A stretch of DNA of 64,000 nucleotides from Deltaproteobacteria bacterium. Its GTDB lineage: Bacteria > Myxococcota_A > Polyangia > Polyangiales > JADJMO01. Of this stretch, positions 1 through 9,491 are shown in pieces. The stretch is taken from assembly GCA_016182965.1 (NCBI GenBank), contig JACPFM010000083.1:93744-157743 (forward strand), given 5' to 3'. Made by a program: the position numbers and the translations under genes. Below the pieces are notes generated by a model. The model did not search any database. It was not told where the DNA came from and saw only the letters and a program-made list of their open reading frames with translations. Position 1 is the stretch's first letter. Every line of letters starts with the position of its first letter.

Positions 1-1
1 C

Positions 2-166
2 GACGATCTGCTCGCCCACTTCGACGACGAGCGCGCCGGCGCGGCCTTCCGCGTGCTTTCGGAGCTCGCGCGCCGCACCCAGGTGCTGTTCTTCACCCAC
101 CACGAGCACCTGGTCGACGTCGCCCGCCGCGCGCTCGGCGACGCGTTCCACGTGGCCCGGCTCTGA
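2..166 (+). CDS. C-terminal end of a YhaN-like AAA/SMC-type ATPase (partial)
   Basis: The reading frame is open from the left edge and ends in TGA after 54 visible residues. It contains a stretch reading RRTQVLFFTHHEHLVDVA. This is typical of the region after Walker B (D-loop and switch-H) at the end of large SMC/Rad50-like ATPases such as YhaN, where the histidines follow a hydrophobic beta strand. The gene stops 19 bp before recC on the same strand, so a shared transcript with the recombination genes is plausible. The family call rests on this short tail only; another P-loop ATPase with the same C-terminal signature cannot be excluded. Confidence 0.55.
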   Translation, partial: DDLLAHFDDERAGAAFRVLSELARRTQVLFFTHHEHLVDVARRALGDAFHVARL

Positions 167-185
167 TTCTCCGGAGCGACCCGCG

Positions 186-3100
186 ATGACCCTCCACGCC
201 TACCGCAGCCAGCGCGTCGAAGATCTCGTGCGCGAGCTCGCGGCGCTGCTGGCTGGGTCGTGGCCCGACGATCCGTTCGCGGCGGTGCCCATCGTCGTCG
301 GCAGCCGCGGCATGGAGCGCTGGCTGCGCCACGAGCTGGCCACCCTGCTCGGGAGCGTCGCGCAGATCGACTTCCTCTTCCCGCGCAGCGCGTTCGAAGA
401 GACCTCGCGCGCGCTGCTCGGCGACGCGCCGGCCACGAAGACGAGCGACGCCTGGACGGGCGCCACCCTCACGACGCGGGTGCTCTCGCGCATGCGCGCG
501 CGCCTGCACGAGCCGGCGTTCGATCGGGTGCGGCGCTACCTCGGCGACGGCGAAGGCTGCGTGCGCGCGCGCGAGCTCGCGTTCGCGCAAGAGGTCTCGG
601 GCACCCTCGAGCGCCTGCTGCACGATCGTCCCGACGACGCCCTCGCCTGGGTCGCGCCCGAGGCGCGCGGTCGCCTCGAGGGCAGAGTCGGCGGCAAGAA
701 GGCACCTCCAGCCGAGCACGCGTGGCTCGCCGCGCTGCTCTCCGATCTCCACGCCGAGATCGACGAGCCCTCCCCGGCCCAGCGCCTCGCCTCGCTGCGC
801 GCGCTACCGCCTTCAGCGAGCGGCCGCTCGCTGATCGTGTTCGGCCTCTCCACGCTGCGCCCCGGCGACAAGCAGCGGCTCGCGGCGCTCGCGCGTCACG
901 TCGACCTGCACGTCTTCGCCCTCGCGCCGTCGTCGGAGTGGTGGGAAGACATCCGCAGCCGCCGCACGGTGCTCGCCGCGCTGCGCGTCGCCCGCACCGA
1001 AGACGAGATCCACGCCTGCCTCGCCGAGCTCGATCGGCGCAACCTGATGCTCGCCGCCAACGGCGCGCCGAGCCGCGACCTGCAGCTGTGGCTCGAAGAC
1101 ACCGAATACCGCGAGCCCAACCCCCCGGGGAAGCCGCCGCCTCCCTCGACGCTGCTCGGCCTCCTGCACGGGTGGATCGACGAGGCCGCCGACAACCCCG
1201 AGCCCGGCGCGTGGCGCGCGCACGCGGGCTGCGCCTCGCTCGAGGTGCACGCGTGCCACGGGCCGCTCCGTCAGTGCGAGGCGCTGCGCGACGAGCTGCT
1301 CCGTCGCTTCGCCGCCGATCCGACCCTCGAGCCGCGGCACGTCCTCGTCATGACGCCCGACGTCGCCACGTACGCGCCGCTCCTCGCGGCGGTGTTCGCG
1401 CGCAAGAGCGAGGGCACCCCGTCGATCCCGCTGCACATCGCCGATCTCGGCCTCCGCGCGACCAACCCGGTGGCCGACGCGCTCCTCCAGGCGCTCGAGC
1501 TCGCCGACGAGCGGGTCACCGCCTCGCGCCTCCTCGATCTCCTCGCGTTGCGCCCGGTGCGCGCGCGGTTCGGGCTCGACGACGACGATCTCGGCGATCT
1601 CCGCGGCATGATCGTCGACTCGGGCATCCGCTGGGCGTGGAGCGCCGCCGATCGCAAGCTCCACGATCAGCCGGAGCTCGATCAGAACACCGTGCGCTTC
1701 GGCCTCGAGCGGCTCGCGCTCGGCGTCCTCATGCACGACGAGGGCGGCCTCATCGTCCTGTCGGGCGACGGCCTCGGCCCTGCCGCCCCGCTCGAGGTCG
1801 CCACGCGCGATCGGGTCGAGCGGTTCGGCCGCCTCGCGCAGGCGTGCCGCACCCTCGAGTCGGTGCGCGATCGCGTCGCCGGTCCCGCCTCGATCGACGC
1901 CTGGCGCGGTCGCCTGCGCGCGCTCCTCGACGACCTCACCCTCGTCGAGGGCAACGCGGCGTGGCTGCGGGTGCAGGTCGACGAGACCCTCGACGAGCTG
2001 CTCCCCGAGGGCGCCGGCGCGGGCCTCGAGCTCGATCGCTCGGCGATCACCGCCCTCGCGCGCGGCGCCTTCGATCTGCCGCAGCACGGCGATCGTCCGG
2101 TCACCGGCGCGGTGACCGTGTGCGCGCTCGAGCCGATGCGCTCGGTGCCGTTCCGCGTGGTCGCCATGGTCGGCCTCGACGACGGCGCCTTCCCGCGCGC
2201 CGGCCGGGCGCCCGCGTGGGACCCGTTCGCCGCCGCCCGCTACGGCGAGTACGACCGGCGCACGGTCGATCGCCACCTCTTCCTCGAGGCGGTGCTCTGC
2301 GCGCGCGACGCGCTGCTGCTCTTCGGCACCGGCTTCGAGCCGAAGCGCGGCGCGCACGCGCCGCTGTCGGTGGTCGCCAGCGAGCTGCTCGAGGTCGTCG
2401 CCGCCGCGGTCGGCGGCAAACCCGACGATCTGCTGGTGCGTCACCCGCTCCAGCCGTGGAGCGTCGACCTCTTCGCCGACGAGCGCCGCCGCCCGTTCGA
2501 TCGACTGTGGGTCGACGCCGCCACCGCGATGCGCGGCGAGCGCACGGTGTTCGGCCTCGGCGCGACCCCGCTCGACGCGACGTGGCCAGAAGAAGAGAAC
2601 GCCGCCGATTCCCTCTCCGCCGAGCAGCTCGCCTTCGCCCTCACGAGCCCGCAGAAGGAGCTGCTCGGCAAGCGCCTCCGCCTCGCGCTCGAGGCCGAAG
2701 ACGCCGCGGTCCCCGATCGCGAGCCGATCGAGCACGACACGCTGGAGGTCTGGTCCATCCGCGAGCGTGCCCTGCGCGCCCTCGAACGACACAAAGAGGT
2801 CACCGTCGACTCCATCGAGGCGCGCCTGCGCGCCGAGGGCGTCCTCCCGCTGCAGGCGGGCGGTCGCAAGGCGCTCGAGGACTGCATGCGCGACGCGCGA
2901 TCGGCGCGGGAGCGGGCCGAGCGGCTGGCGGGCGGGCCGGTCGAGGAGCTCCAGCTCGCGTGCGAGGTCGACGGCGTCACCCTGAGCGCGATCGCCACCG
3001 ACGTGCGCGCCGTCGGCGACCGGCGCGACCTCGTGTGGACGACCGCCAGCAAGAAGCCGAACCTGCGCAGCCAGCTGATCGGCTGGATCACGCTGCTGGT

Positions 3101-3506
3101 CGCCTGCGCGTCCGATCGCGCCGTGCGCGCGGCGTGGGTCGTCGGCTGCAACACCACCTTCGAGCTGCGCGCGCCCGCCGCCGAAGCGGCGCGCACGCAC
3201 CTGCGCGCGCTCGTCTTCGCCTGGAAGGCCGCGCGCCGCGGGCCGCTCCTCTTGTTCCCGAGCCTGTCGTGCCACGCGCTCGCCGGCCGGCGCGACCACC
3301 CGCAGCTCCCCGCGCGCACCGTCGTCCTCGACACGCGCGAGCGCTGGGAGGGCGCGCCGTTCATGCGCGGCGACGTGACCGATCCGTGGGTGTCGGCGCT
3401 CTTCGGTCACCTCTCGATCGAAGACCTCGGCGACCTCGCCGAGACGCTCCTCGAGAACGCCGAGGCCGTGTGGGGCCCGCTGCTCGACGCGAGGAGCGAA
3501 GCATGA
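186..3506 (+). CDS. recC: RecBCD exonuclease V subunit gamma (RecC)
   Basis: RecC is the Chi-recognition subunit of the RecBCD helicase-nuclease that processes double-strand breaks. The 1106-residue protein opens with the family signature VVGSRGMERWLRHEL (residues 38-52). Near residue 645 it carries the RecC block MRSVPFRVVAMVGLDDG. The length matches the roughly 1100-residue family norm. No intact Walker A motif is seen, as expected for the inactivated helicase fold of RecC. The ATG is preceded by GGAGCGACCCGCG, which gives a Shine-Dalgarno core. The stop overlaps the recB start in the sequence ATGA, so translation is probably coupled. The order recC-recB-recD with no ptrA is common outside enterobacteria. 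Confidence 0.93.
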   Translation: MTLHAYRSQRVEDLVRELAALLAGSWPDDPFAAVPIVVGSRGMERWLRHELATLLGSVAQIDFLFPRSAFEETSRALLGDAPATKTSDAWTGATLTTRVLSRMRARLHEPAFDRVRRYLGDGEGCVRARELAFAQEVSGTLERLLHDRPDDALAWVAPEARGRLEGRVGGKKAPPAEHAWLAALLSDLHAEIDEPSPAQRLASLRALPPSASGRSLIVFGLSTLRPGDKQRLAALARHVDLHVFALAPSSEWWEDIRSRRTVLAALRVARTEDEIHACLAELDRRNLMLAANGAPSRDLQLWLEDTEYREPNPPGKPPPPSTLLGLLHGWIDEAADNPEPGAWRAHAGCASLEVHACHGPLRQCEALRDELLRRFAADPTLEPRHVLVMTPDVATYAPLLAAVFARKSEGTPSIPLHIADLGLRATNPVADALLQALELADERVTASRLLDLLALRPVRARFGLDDDDLGDLRGMIVDSGIRWAWSAADRKLHDQPELDQNTVRFGLERLALGVLMHDEGGLIVLSGDGLGPAAPLEVATRDRVERFGRLAQACRTLESVRDRVAGPASIDAWRGRLRALLDDLTLVEGNAAWLRVQVDETLDELLPEGAGAGLELDRSAITALARGAFDLPQHGDRPVTGAVTVCALEPMRSVPFRVVAMVGLDDGAFPRAGRAPAWDPFAAARYGEYDRRTVDRHLFLEAVLCARDALLLFGTGFEPKRGAHAPLSVVASELLEVVAAAVGGKPDDLLVRHPLQPWSVDLFADERRRPFDRLWVDAATAMRGERTVFGLGATPLDATWPEEENAADSLSAEQLAFALTSPQKELLGKRLRLALEAEDAAVPDREPIEHDTLEVWSIRERALRALERHKEVTVDSIEARLRAEGVLPLQAGGRKALEDCMRDARSARERAERLAGGPVEELQLACEVDGVTLSAIATDVRAVGDRRDLVWTTASKKPNLRSQLIGWITLLVACASDRAVRAAWVVGCNTTFELRAPAAEAARTHLRALVFAWKAARRGPLLLFPSLSCHALAGRRDHPQLPARTVVLDTRERWEGAPFMRGDVTDPWVSALFGHLSIEDLGDLAETLLENAEAVWGPLLDARSEA

Positions 3507-6500
3507 CCGCGCGCCCGTGGAACGAGACGAGCGATCTCCCCGAGCGCACCACCTGGCTCCTCGAGGCGAGCGCCGGCACCGGCAAGACCTACCAGATCTC
3601 CGGGCTGTTCCTGCGCCTGGTCGCCGAGCACGGCGTCCCGGTCGATCGCGTCCTCGCGATCACCTTCACCAACGCGGCGACCACCGAGCTGCGCGACCGC
3701 ATCCGCGCGCGCCTGCGCGACGCGCTCGCCGCCCTGCGCGCTCCTGCGGCCAAGACCGACGACACGATCGTCCAGCACCTGCTGTCGCTCGGTCGCGCCG
3801 ATCCGATGATCACGCGCCTCGAGCTCGCGCTTCGGGCGTTCGACGTCGCGCCCATCTCCACCATCCACGGCTTCGCGCAGCGCATGTTGCAGGAGCTCGC
3901 CTTCGACTCCGGGCAGGATCCCGAGCTCGAGCTCCTCTCCGACGCGAGCGAGATCGTCGAGCAGATCGTCGACGACACCCTGGCCACGCTCTACGCGCGC
4001 GCCTCGGTCGACGAGATCGCCGTCTTCGCCGCGGCCGGCGTGCGCCGCGAGCTCCTCCTCAGGGCCGCCAACGCGATGGGCGCCGCGTCCGCGCCGACGG
4101 TGTCGCCGGCGGGCGGCAGCGCGATGCTCGACGACCTCGCGCGGGTGAGCGCGTTCTGCGAGGCGGCGCGCGTCATGCGCGCGCGCTGGCACGAGGGAGC
4201 AGCGGCGTTCGCCGCCCTGCGCGCCGACGTCGACGCCGGCCGCTTCAACGGACGGGCGATCACCGGCAAGCTGCTCGACGTCTCGCTGCGCGACGTCGGC
4301 GCCTGGCTCGACGAGGGCGCGCTGCTCACCAACAAGGAGGCGACCGCGTTCCGAAGGCTGCGCGTCGAGGCGCTGAGCGGCGCGTGGAAGGGCAAGGGCG
4401 AGCTCTACACCCGTCCCTACTTCCGGCTCATCGAGGCGTTCGACGCCTTCTGCGAGGAGCACGAGGCCTTCTTCGGCACCTTCGCGCCGCTCGCGTGGTT
4501 CGCGCGCAACGCGCGCGAGCGCGTCGAGCGCGAGATCACCCGGCGGCGCGCCCTCACCTTCGACGCCATGCTCTCGCGCCTCGCCGAGCGCATCGCCGGC
4601 GAGGGCGGCGAGCAGAGCCCGCTCGCCGCGCGCATCCGCGAGCGGTTCCACGCGGTCTTCGTCGACGAGTTCCAAGACACCGACGACGCGCAGTGGACGG
4701 TCATCGAGGCGGCGTTCCACCGCCACCGTCGCCTGTTCCTCATCGGCGATCCGAAGCAGGCGATCTACGCGTTCCGCGGCGCCGACGTGCACGTGTACCT
4801 GAAGGCCAAGGGCGGGGTCGTCGACGATCGGCGCTACACCATGGTCCACAACTGGCGCTCCGATCCGCGCACCGTCGCGGCGATGAACCACCTGTGGCGT
4901 CAGGGCTCCGGCGCCTTCGATCAGAGCCACATCGACTACGTCGAGGTGCAGGCGAAGCGGCCGAACCGGCTCTCGCCGGGCGGGCCGGGGCTCGAGGTGC
5001 GGTGGCTCGACGCCCGCGTCGACGGCGGGGCGGCCGGCGCGCGCCTGACCTCCAAGGACAACGCGCTCGCCGCGCGCCTCGCCGCGCGCGAGGCGGTCGC
5101 CTGGCTCGAAGGCGCGCGCGGCGCGATCGTCGACGATCGAGGCGCGCACGCGGCGTGCGACGGCAAGGAGCGCCGCGTCGAGCCCGCCGACGTGGCCGTG
5201 CTGGTCAACAGCCACGACGAGGCGCAGGAGGTCCGCAAGGCGTTCCAGCGGGTCGGCATCCCGTCGGTCGCGGCGTCGAAGGGCTCGGTGTTCGCCACCG
5301 GCGTCGCGCGCTGGCTCGCCGCCTGGCTCGACGCGGCGGCCGGCGCCGGGCGCGATCGCGAGGCGCGCACGGCCGTGGTCACGCCGCTCTTCGGGTGGAC
5401 GGGTCCGGAGCTCGCCTGGGCGCTCGCGGTGGCCGAGCGCGGCGACGAGGCGCGCGCCGAGGCGGAGGCGGCGAAGGTGCAGGTCCGCGACTGGAACGCG
5501 TGGACCGAGCGCCTGCGCGACGCCGCCGAGCGCTGGCCGCGCCACGGCTTCGCGCGCACGTTCGATCGCGAGGCGACCGACTGCGGCGTGTACGCGCGCG
5601 TGCTCTCCATGCCCGACGGCGAGCGGCACGCCACCGATCTGCGCCACCTGTTCGAGCTGCTCCACGTCGAGGAGCGCTCGCGCCGCTGCGGGCCCGCCGC
5701 GCTCGCCACCTGGCTCCGCGCCGAGGCCGAGACCAACGACGAGACCTACGCGCAGCGCCTCGAGAGCGACGCGCGCGCGGTGAAGATCGAGACCGTCCAC
5801 GTGAGCAAGGGCCTCGAGTACCCGATCGTGCTCCTGCCCTTCGGTTGGTCGGCGCGGCGCGAGATCGATCAGGGCGAGCCCCTCACGCTGCGCGACGAGA
5901 GCGGCACCACGCTCGACGTGCACGTCAAGGGCACGGCGGGCCGTGCCGCCGCCTACACGCGGTGGCGCGGCGAGCAGCGCCGCGAGGGCCTCCGCAAGCT
6001 CTACGTCGCGCTCACCCGCGCCAAGCACCGCACCATCGCGTGGTACGGGCCGGTCGGCGGCGACGGCAGGGCGACCAGCGCGACGCCGCTCGGCCGCCTG
6101 CTGATGCGCGACCGCGCGCGGAGCGGGCTCGACGACTCGACCATGCCGACGTTCGGCAACGGCGACGCCGCGAGCGCCGGCGCCCGACCATGGACGACGG
6201 CGCAGCAGCGGCTCGACGATCTCGCGCAGACCTCCGACGGCGCGTTCGCGTGGACGGCCGAGGGTCCGCTCGGCGCGCCGGCGAGCTGGGAGGCGCCGGC
6301 CGAGATCGCCGCCGAGCTGCACGCCGCCGCCTGGCCCGCCGATCGGGCGTCGATCGTCGGCCCGTGGCTGGTCACCAGCTACAGCGGCCTCGCCGCCGGC
6401 AGCGCCGCGCCCGATCGCAACGAGAAGGTCGCCGCCGATCCGCTGCCCACGCTCGACGACGAGGCGCGCGCGCGCGTCGACGAGGTGAGCATCGAGCGCC

Positions 6501-7450
6501 CGCCGCTCGAGACGTTCCCCGATCTCGCGCGCCTCTCCCTCGGGCGCGGCACCGAGTACGGCACCTGGGTCCACGGCGTGTTCGAGGAGCTCGACTTCAC
6601 GACCGGCGCCGCGAAATGCGGCCGCCCCGCGGCGGCGCTCGTCCGCACGCTCGGCGCGCGCCTCGGCTTCGGCGACGACAGCGATCACGCGCGCGAGCTC
6701 GAGGCCATGCTCCCGCGCCTGCTCGACACGCCGCTCGACACCGCGCGCGGTCCTGCGCGCGACTCGACGCGCGAAGGCGACCCGATGCGGGGCCTGCCGC
6801 CGGGGCTCACGCTGCGTCGGCTCTCGAGCGCCGATCGCCTCGACGAGCTCTCCTTCGATCTGCGCCTCGGCGACGGCACCGCCTTCCGTCGCGAGGGCGG
6901 CCCGCACGATCGCGAGTCCCTCGAGCGCCGCCCCGGCTGCGTCGATCCGCGCAAGGTCTACGACGCGATCCTCGCCGCCGAGGGCCGCGCGTCGCGGTGG
7001 GTCGCCTACCAGCGTTCGCGCCGCGACGCCGGCCGCGCGCTGATCGGCAGCATGGTCGGCGTCCTCACCGGCTCGATCGATCTCGTGTTCCGCGCCGGCG
7101 GGCGGTACTTCCTCGCCGATTACAAGACCAACCGCATCGGCACCTCGGCGCCGGGCCACTACGCGGGCGCGTGGCTCGACTGGGAGATGGCCACCGCGGG
7201 CTACCCGCTGCAGGCGCTGCTCTACACGCTGGCGCTGCATCGCCACTTGAAGGCGCGCCTGCGCGGCTACGACTACGACGCGCACGTCGGCGGCTACCTC
7301 TACCTGTTCCTCCGCGGCATGTCCGGGCCCGAGACGCCCCGCGATCCTTCGACGGGCCGCTGCCTCGGCGTGCTCGGCGATCGCTGGTCCAAGCAGGTCA
7401 TCGAGGCGCTCGACGAGGCGCTCTGTCCGCCGGCGGAGGTGACCCGATGA
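3503..7450 (+). CDS. recB: RecBCD exonuclease V subunit beta (RecB helicase-nuclease)
   Basis: RecB is the 3'-5' SF1 helicase and nuclease subunit of RecBCD. The 1315-residue protein shows Walker A ASAGTGKT (residues 22-29), a Walker B/motif II region VDEFQDTD (387-394), motif III GDPKQAIYAFRG (from 415) and motif VI-region HVSKGLEYP (766-774). The C-terminal nuclease is intact: Asp1193 in SIDLVF and the DYK triad Asp1206-Tyr-Lys1208 form the metal-binding core. The start ATG lies inside the recC stop (ATGA), and its own stop overlaps recD the same way. This enzyme, rather than AddAB, is the likely double-strand-break resection machine of this organism. Confidence 0.95.
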   Translation: MTARPWNETSDLPERTTWLLEASAGTGKTYQISGLFLRLVAEHGVPVDRVLAITFTNAATTELRDRIRARLRDALAALRAPAAKTDDTIVQHLLSLGRADPMITRLELALRAFDVAPISTIHGFAQRMLQELAFDSGQDPELELLSDASEIVEQIVDDTLATLYARASVDEIAVFAAAGVRRELLLRAANAMGAASAPTVSPAGGSAMLDDLARVSAFCEAARVMRARWHEGAAAFAALRADVDAGRFNGRAITGKLLDVSLRDVGAWLDEGALLTNKEATAFRRLRVEALSGAWKGKGELYTRPYFRLIEAFDAFCEEHEAFFGTFAPLAWFARNARERVEREITRRRALTFDAMLSRLAERIAGEGGEQSPLAARIRERFHAVFVDEFQDTDDAQWTVIEAAFHRHRRLFLIGDPKQAIYAFRGADVHVYLKAKGGVVDDRRYTMVHNWRSDPRTVAAMNHLWRQGSGAFDQSHIDYVEVQAKRPNRLSPGGPGLEVRWLDARVDGGAAGARLTSKDNALAARLAAREAVAWLEGARGAIVDDRGAHAACDGKERRVEPADVAVLVNSHDEAQEVRKAFQRVGIPSVAASKGSVFATGVARWLAAWLDAAAGAGRDREARTAVVTPLFGWTGPELAWALAVAERGDEARAEAEAAKVQVRDWNAWTERLRDAAERWPRHGFARTFDREATDCGVYARVLSMPDGERHATDLRHLFELLHVEERSRRCGPAALATWLRAEAETNDETYAQRLESDARAVKIETVHVSKGLEYPIVLLPFGWSARREIDQGEPLTLRDESGTTLDVHVKGTAGRAAAYTRWRGEQRREGLRKLYVALTRAKHRTIAWYGPVGGDGRATSATPLGRLLMRDRARSGLDDSTMPTFGNGDAASAGARPWTTAQQRLDDLAQTSDGAFAWTAEGPLGAPASWEAPAEIAAELHAAAWPADRASIVGPWLVTSYSGLAAGSAAPDRNEKVAADPLPTLDDEARARVDEVSIERPPLETFPDLARLSLGRGTEYGTWVHGVFEELDFTTGAAKCGRPAAALVRTLGARLGFGDDSDHARELEAMLPRLLDTPLDTARGPARDSTREGDPMRGLPPGLTLRRLSSADRLDELSFDLRLGDGTAFRREGGPHDRESLERRPGCVDPRKVYDAILAAEGRASRWVAYQRSRRDAGRALIGSMVGVLTGSIDLVFRAGGRYFLADYKTNRIGTSAPGHYAGAWLDWEMATAGYPLQALLYTLALHRHLKARLRGYDYDAHVGGYLYLFLRGMSGPETPRDPSTGRCLGVLGDRWSKQVIEALDEALCPPAEVTR

Positions 7451-9483
7451 GCGCCTTCCTGAAGCGCGCGCAGCCCTTCCTCGATCAGGGCGTGCTCTCG
7501 TGGGCCGACGTGCACGCGGTCGACCTCGTCTCGCCCCGCTTCGGCGAGCGCGACGCGGAGCGCATGCTCGGCCTCGCGTTCGCCGTGCGCGCGCCGCGCA
7601 CCGGGCACGCCGGCGTCGATCTCGGCGCGGTGGCGAAGCAGCTCGACGACGAGCGCCTCGTCCGGGGCACGCGCTTCGTCGACGACGAAGACGACGTCGA
7701 GCCCGCGCTCGCCGAGTCGCTCCCCTGGCCCGAGGCGGCCGGCTGGCAGCGACGCACGGCCGAGTCGCCGCTGGTCGGCGGCCCCGCCGATCGCGATCGC
7801 CCGTTCGTCCGCCAGGAGCTCGGCGACGCGACGCTGCTGCTGACGCGGCGCATGTTCCACGAGCAGGAGCTGGTCGCCGATGCGCTGCGGGGCCGCGCGC
7901 GCGCGCTGGTGCCGCCCGAGGCGCAGCTCCCCGACCTCGACGCGACGCTCGGGCGCCTCTTCCCCGACGAGCCCGGCGGCGAGAGCGCGCGCGCGGTGCG
8001 ACTCGCGGCGTCGCAGCGCCTGGCCATCGTGATCGGCGGCCCGGGCACCGGCAAGACCTTCTCCATCACCCGCCTGCTCGCCGCGCTCCTGTCCGATCGG
8101 CGAGCACCTACCGGCGCCCGCCGGGGAGGCGAGCGGCCGCTGGTCATCGCGCTCGCCGCGCCCACCGGGAAGGCCGCGGTGCGCATGCGCGAGGCGATCC
8201 GCGAGGCCACGGCGGCCGGCGCGACGCCGCGCCTCGAGGTCGACGAGGGCGTGCGCACGGTCCTTCAGACGCTCGACTCGATGACGCTGCACCGGCTGGT
8301 CGGCGTGCGCCCCGACGGCACCACGCGGCACGGTCCGAAGCACCCCATCCCCGCCGACGTGATCGTCGTCGACGAGGTCTCGATGGTCGATCTCGCGAAC
8401 ATGCGGCGGCTGGTCGAGGCGGTGCCGGCCGAGGCGCGCCTCGTGCTCCTCGGCGATCGCGATCAGCTGGCGAGCGTCGAGGCGGGCTGCGTGCTCGCCG
8501 ATCTGGTGGGCGACGGCGCGAGCGGGCCGCTCGCGAGCAACGTGCAGGCCTTCACCCGCTCGAGGCGGTTCTCGAGCGCACCCGACGTGGCGCTCATCGC
8601 CGCGTGCCTCCAGAGCTACGCGACGAGCATGCGCGACGTCCCGGCCGATCCGGCGGCCCGCTCGCCGCGCGCGGTCGACGTGTTCATGAACCGCGCGCGC
8701 GCCGAGGGCGAGCGCTGCCCCGGCGAGCGCGTGCAGTGGCTCGGCGCCCCGGAGCCCGGCGCCTACGGCGCGCGCCCGACCGAGGCGCAGCTCGACGCGC
8801 TCGCCAGGCCCTACACGCACGGGTTCGACGCGCTCGAGGCCGGCGGCAAGCGGCGCCTCCCGGGGTACGCGGAGCTGCTCAGAGAGCACCAGCTGCCGTC
8901 CGGCCACTACGCGCGCACGCTCCACGATCCGCGCGTGCAGCGCGCCATCCTCGACGCGCTCGATCGTCACCGCGTGCTCGCCGTGCATCGCCGCGGGCCG
9001 CTCGGCGTCTCCGGCGTCGAGAAGGCGCTCGCCGCGCGGGTGCGCGCGTTCCTTGCCGAGAGATGGGGCGCGCGCGAAGGCCAGCGACACTGGATCGGCC
9101 GCCCCATCCTCATCACCGAGAACGCCTACGACGTGAAGCTGATGAACGGCGACGTCGGCGTGGTGCTGCCCACCGCAGACCGCATCGCGGCGGTGTTCCC
9201 CGACGAGCGCCCCGGCGAGGTCCGCGCCGTCGATCTGTCGCGACTGCCGCCGCACGAAGGCGCGCTGGCCATGACGGTGCACAAGTCGCAGGGCTCGCAG
9301 TTCGATCGGGTGTCGCTGGTGCTCGCCGGGCGCGCGTCGCCCATCCAGACGCGGGAGCTGGTCTACACGGGCGTGACCCGCGCGAAGAACCAGCTCGCGT
9401 GGCTCGGAGCCGAGGCGGAGCTCCGCGACGCGCTCGATCGCCGCGTCGCGCGCGCGAGCGGCCTGGCCGCGCTGCTTCGCTGA
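7447..9483 (+). CDS. recD: RecBCD exonuclease V subunit alpha (RecD helicase)
   Basis: RecD is the 5'-3' SF1B helicase of RecBCD. The 678-residue protein has Walker A GGPGTGKT (197-204), Walker B VVDEVSMVD (307-315), motif III GDRDQLASVEAG and the late motif TVHKSQGSQFD (610-620) typical of the RecD/Pif1 group. The ATG overlaps the recB stop as ATGA. Length and the N-terminal region before Walker A fit true RecD, not the longer stand-alone RecD2. A stretch between about residues 370 and 480 is rich in charged residues and aligns less obviously with textbook RecD. The stop lies 8 bp from the end of the convergent SWIM gene, and no terminator hairpin fits in the gap. Confidence 0.93.
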   Translation: MSAFLKRAQPFLDQGVLSWADVHAVDLVSPRFGERDAERMLGLAFAVRAPRTGHAGVDLGAVAKQLDDERLVRGTRFVDDEDDVEPALAESLPWPEAAGWQRRTAESPLVGGPADRDRPFVRQELGDATLLLTRRMFHEQELVADALRGRARALVPPEAQLPDLDATLGRLFPDEPGGESARAVRLAASQRLAIVIGGPGTGKTFSITRLLAALLSDRRAPTGARRGGERPLVIALAAPTGKAAVRMREAIREATAAGATPRLEVDEGVRTVLQTLDSMTLHRLVGVRPDGTTRHGPKHPIPADVIVVDEVSMVDLANMRRLVEAVPAEARLVLLGDRDQLASVEAGCVLADLVGDGASGPLASNVQAFTRSRRFSSAPDVALIAACLQSYATSMRDVPADPAARSPRAVDVFMNRARAEGERCPGERVQWLGAPEPGAYGARPTEAQLDALARPYTHGFDALEAGGKRRLPGYAELLREHQLPSGHYARTLHDPRVQRAILDALDRHRVLAVHRRGPLGVSGVEKALAARVRAFLAERWGAREGQRHWIGRPILITENAYDVKLMNGDVGVVLPTADRIAAVFPDERPGEVRAVDLSRLPPHEGALAMTVHKSQGSQFDRVSLVLAGRASPIQTRELVYTGVTRAKNQLAWLGAEAELRDALDRRVARASGLAALLR

Positions 9484-9491
9484 ACGCTACG

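Noticed and set aside
260..7450. Very long plus-strand frame joining the recC region to recB
   Set aside because: Only its last part (from 3503) is recB; the first 3.2 kb is an out-of-frame reading of recC, rich in Arg and Ala as expected for off-frame GC-rich DNA.
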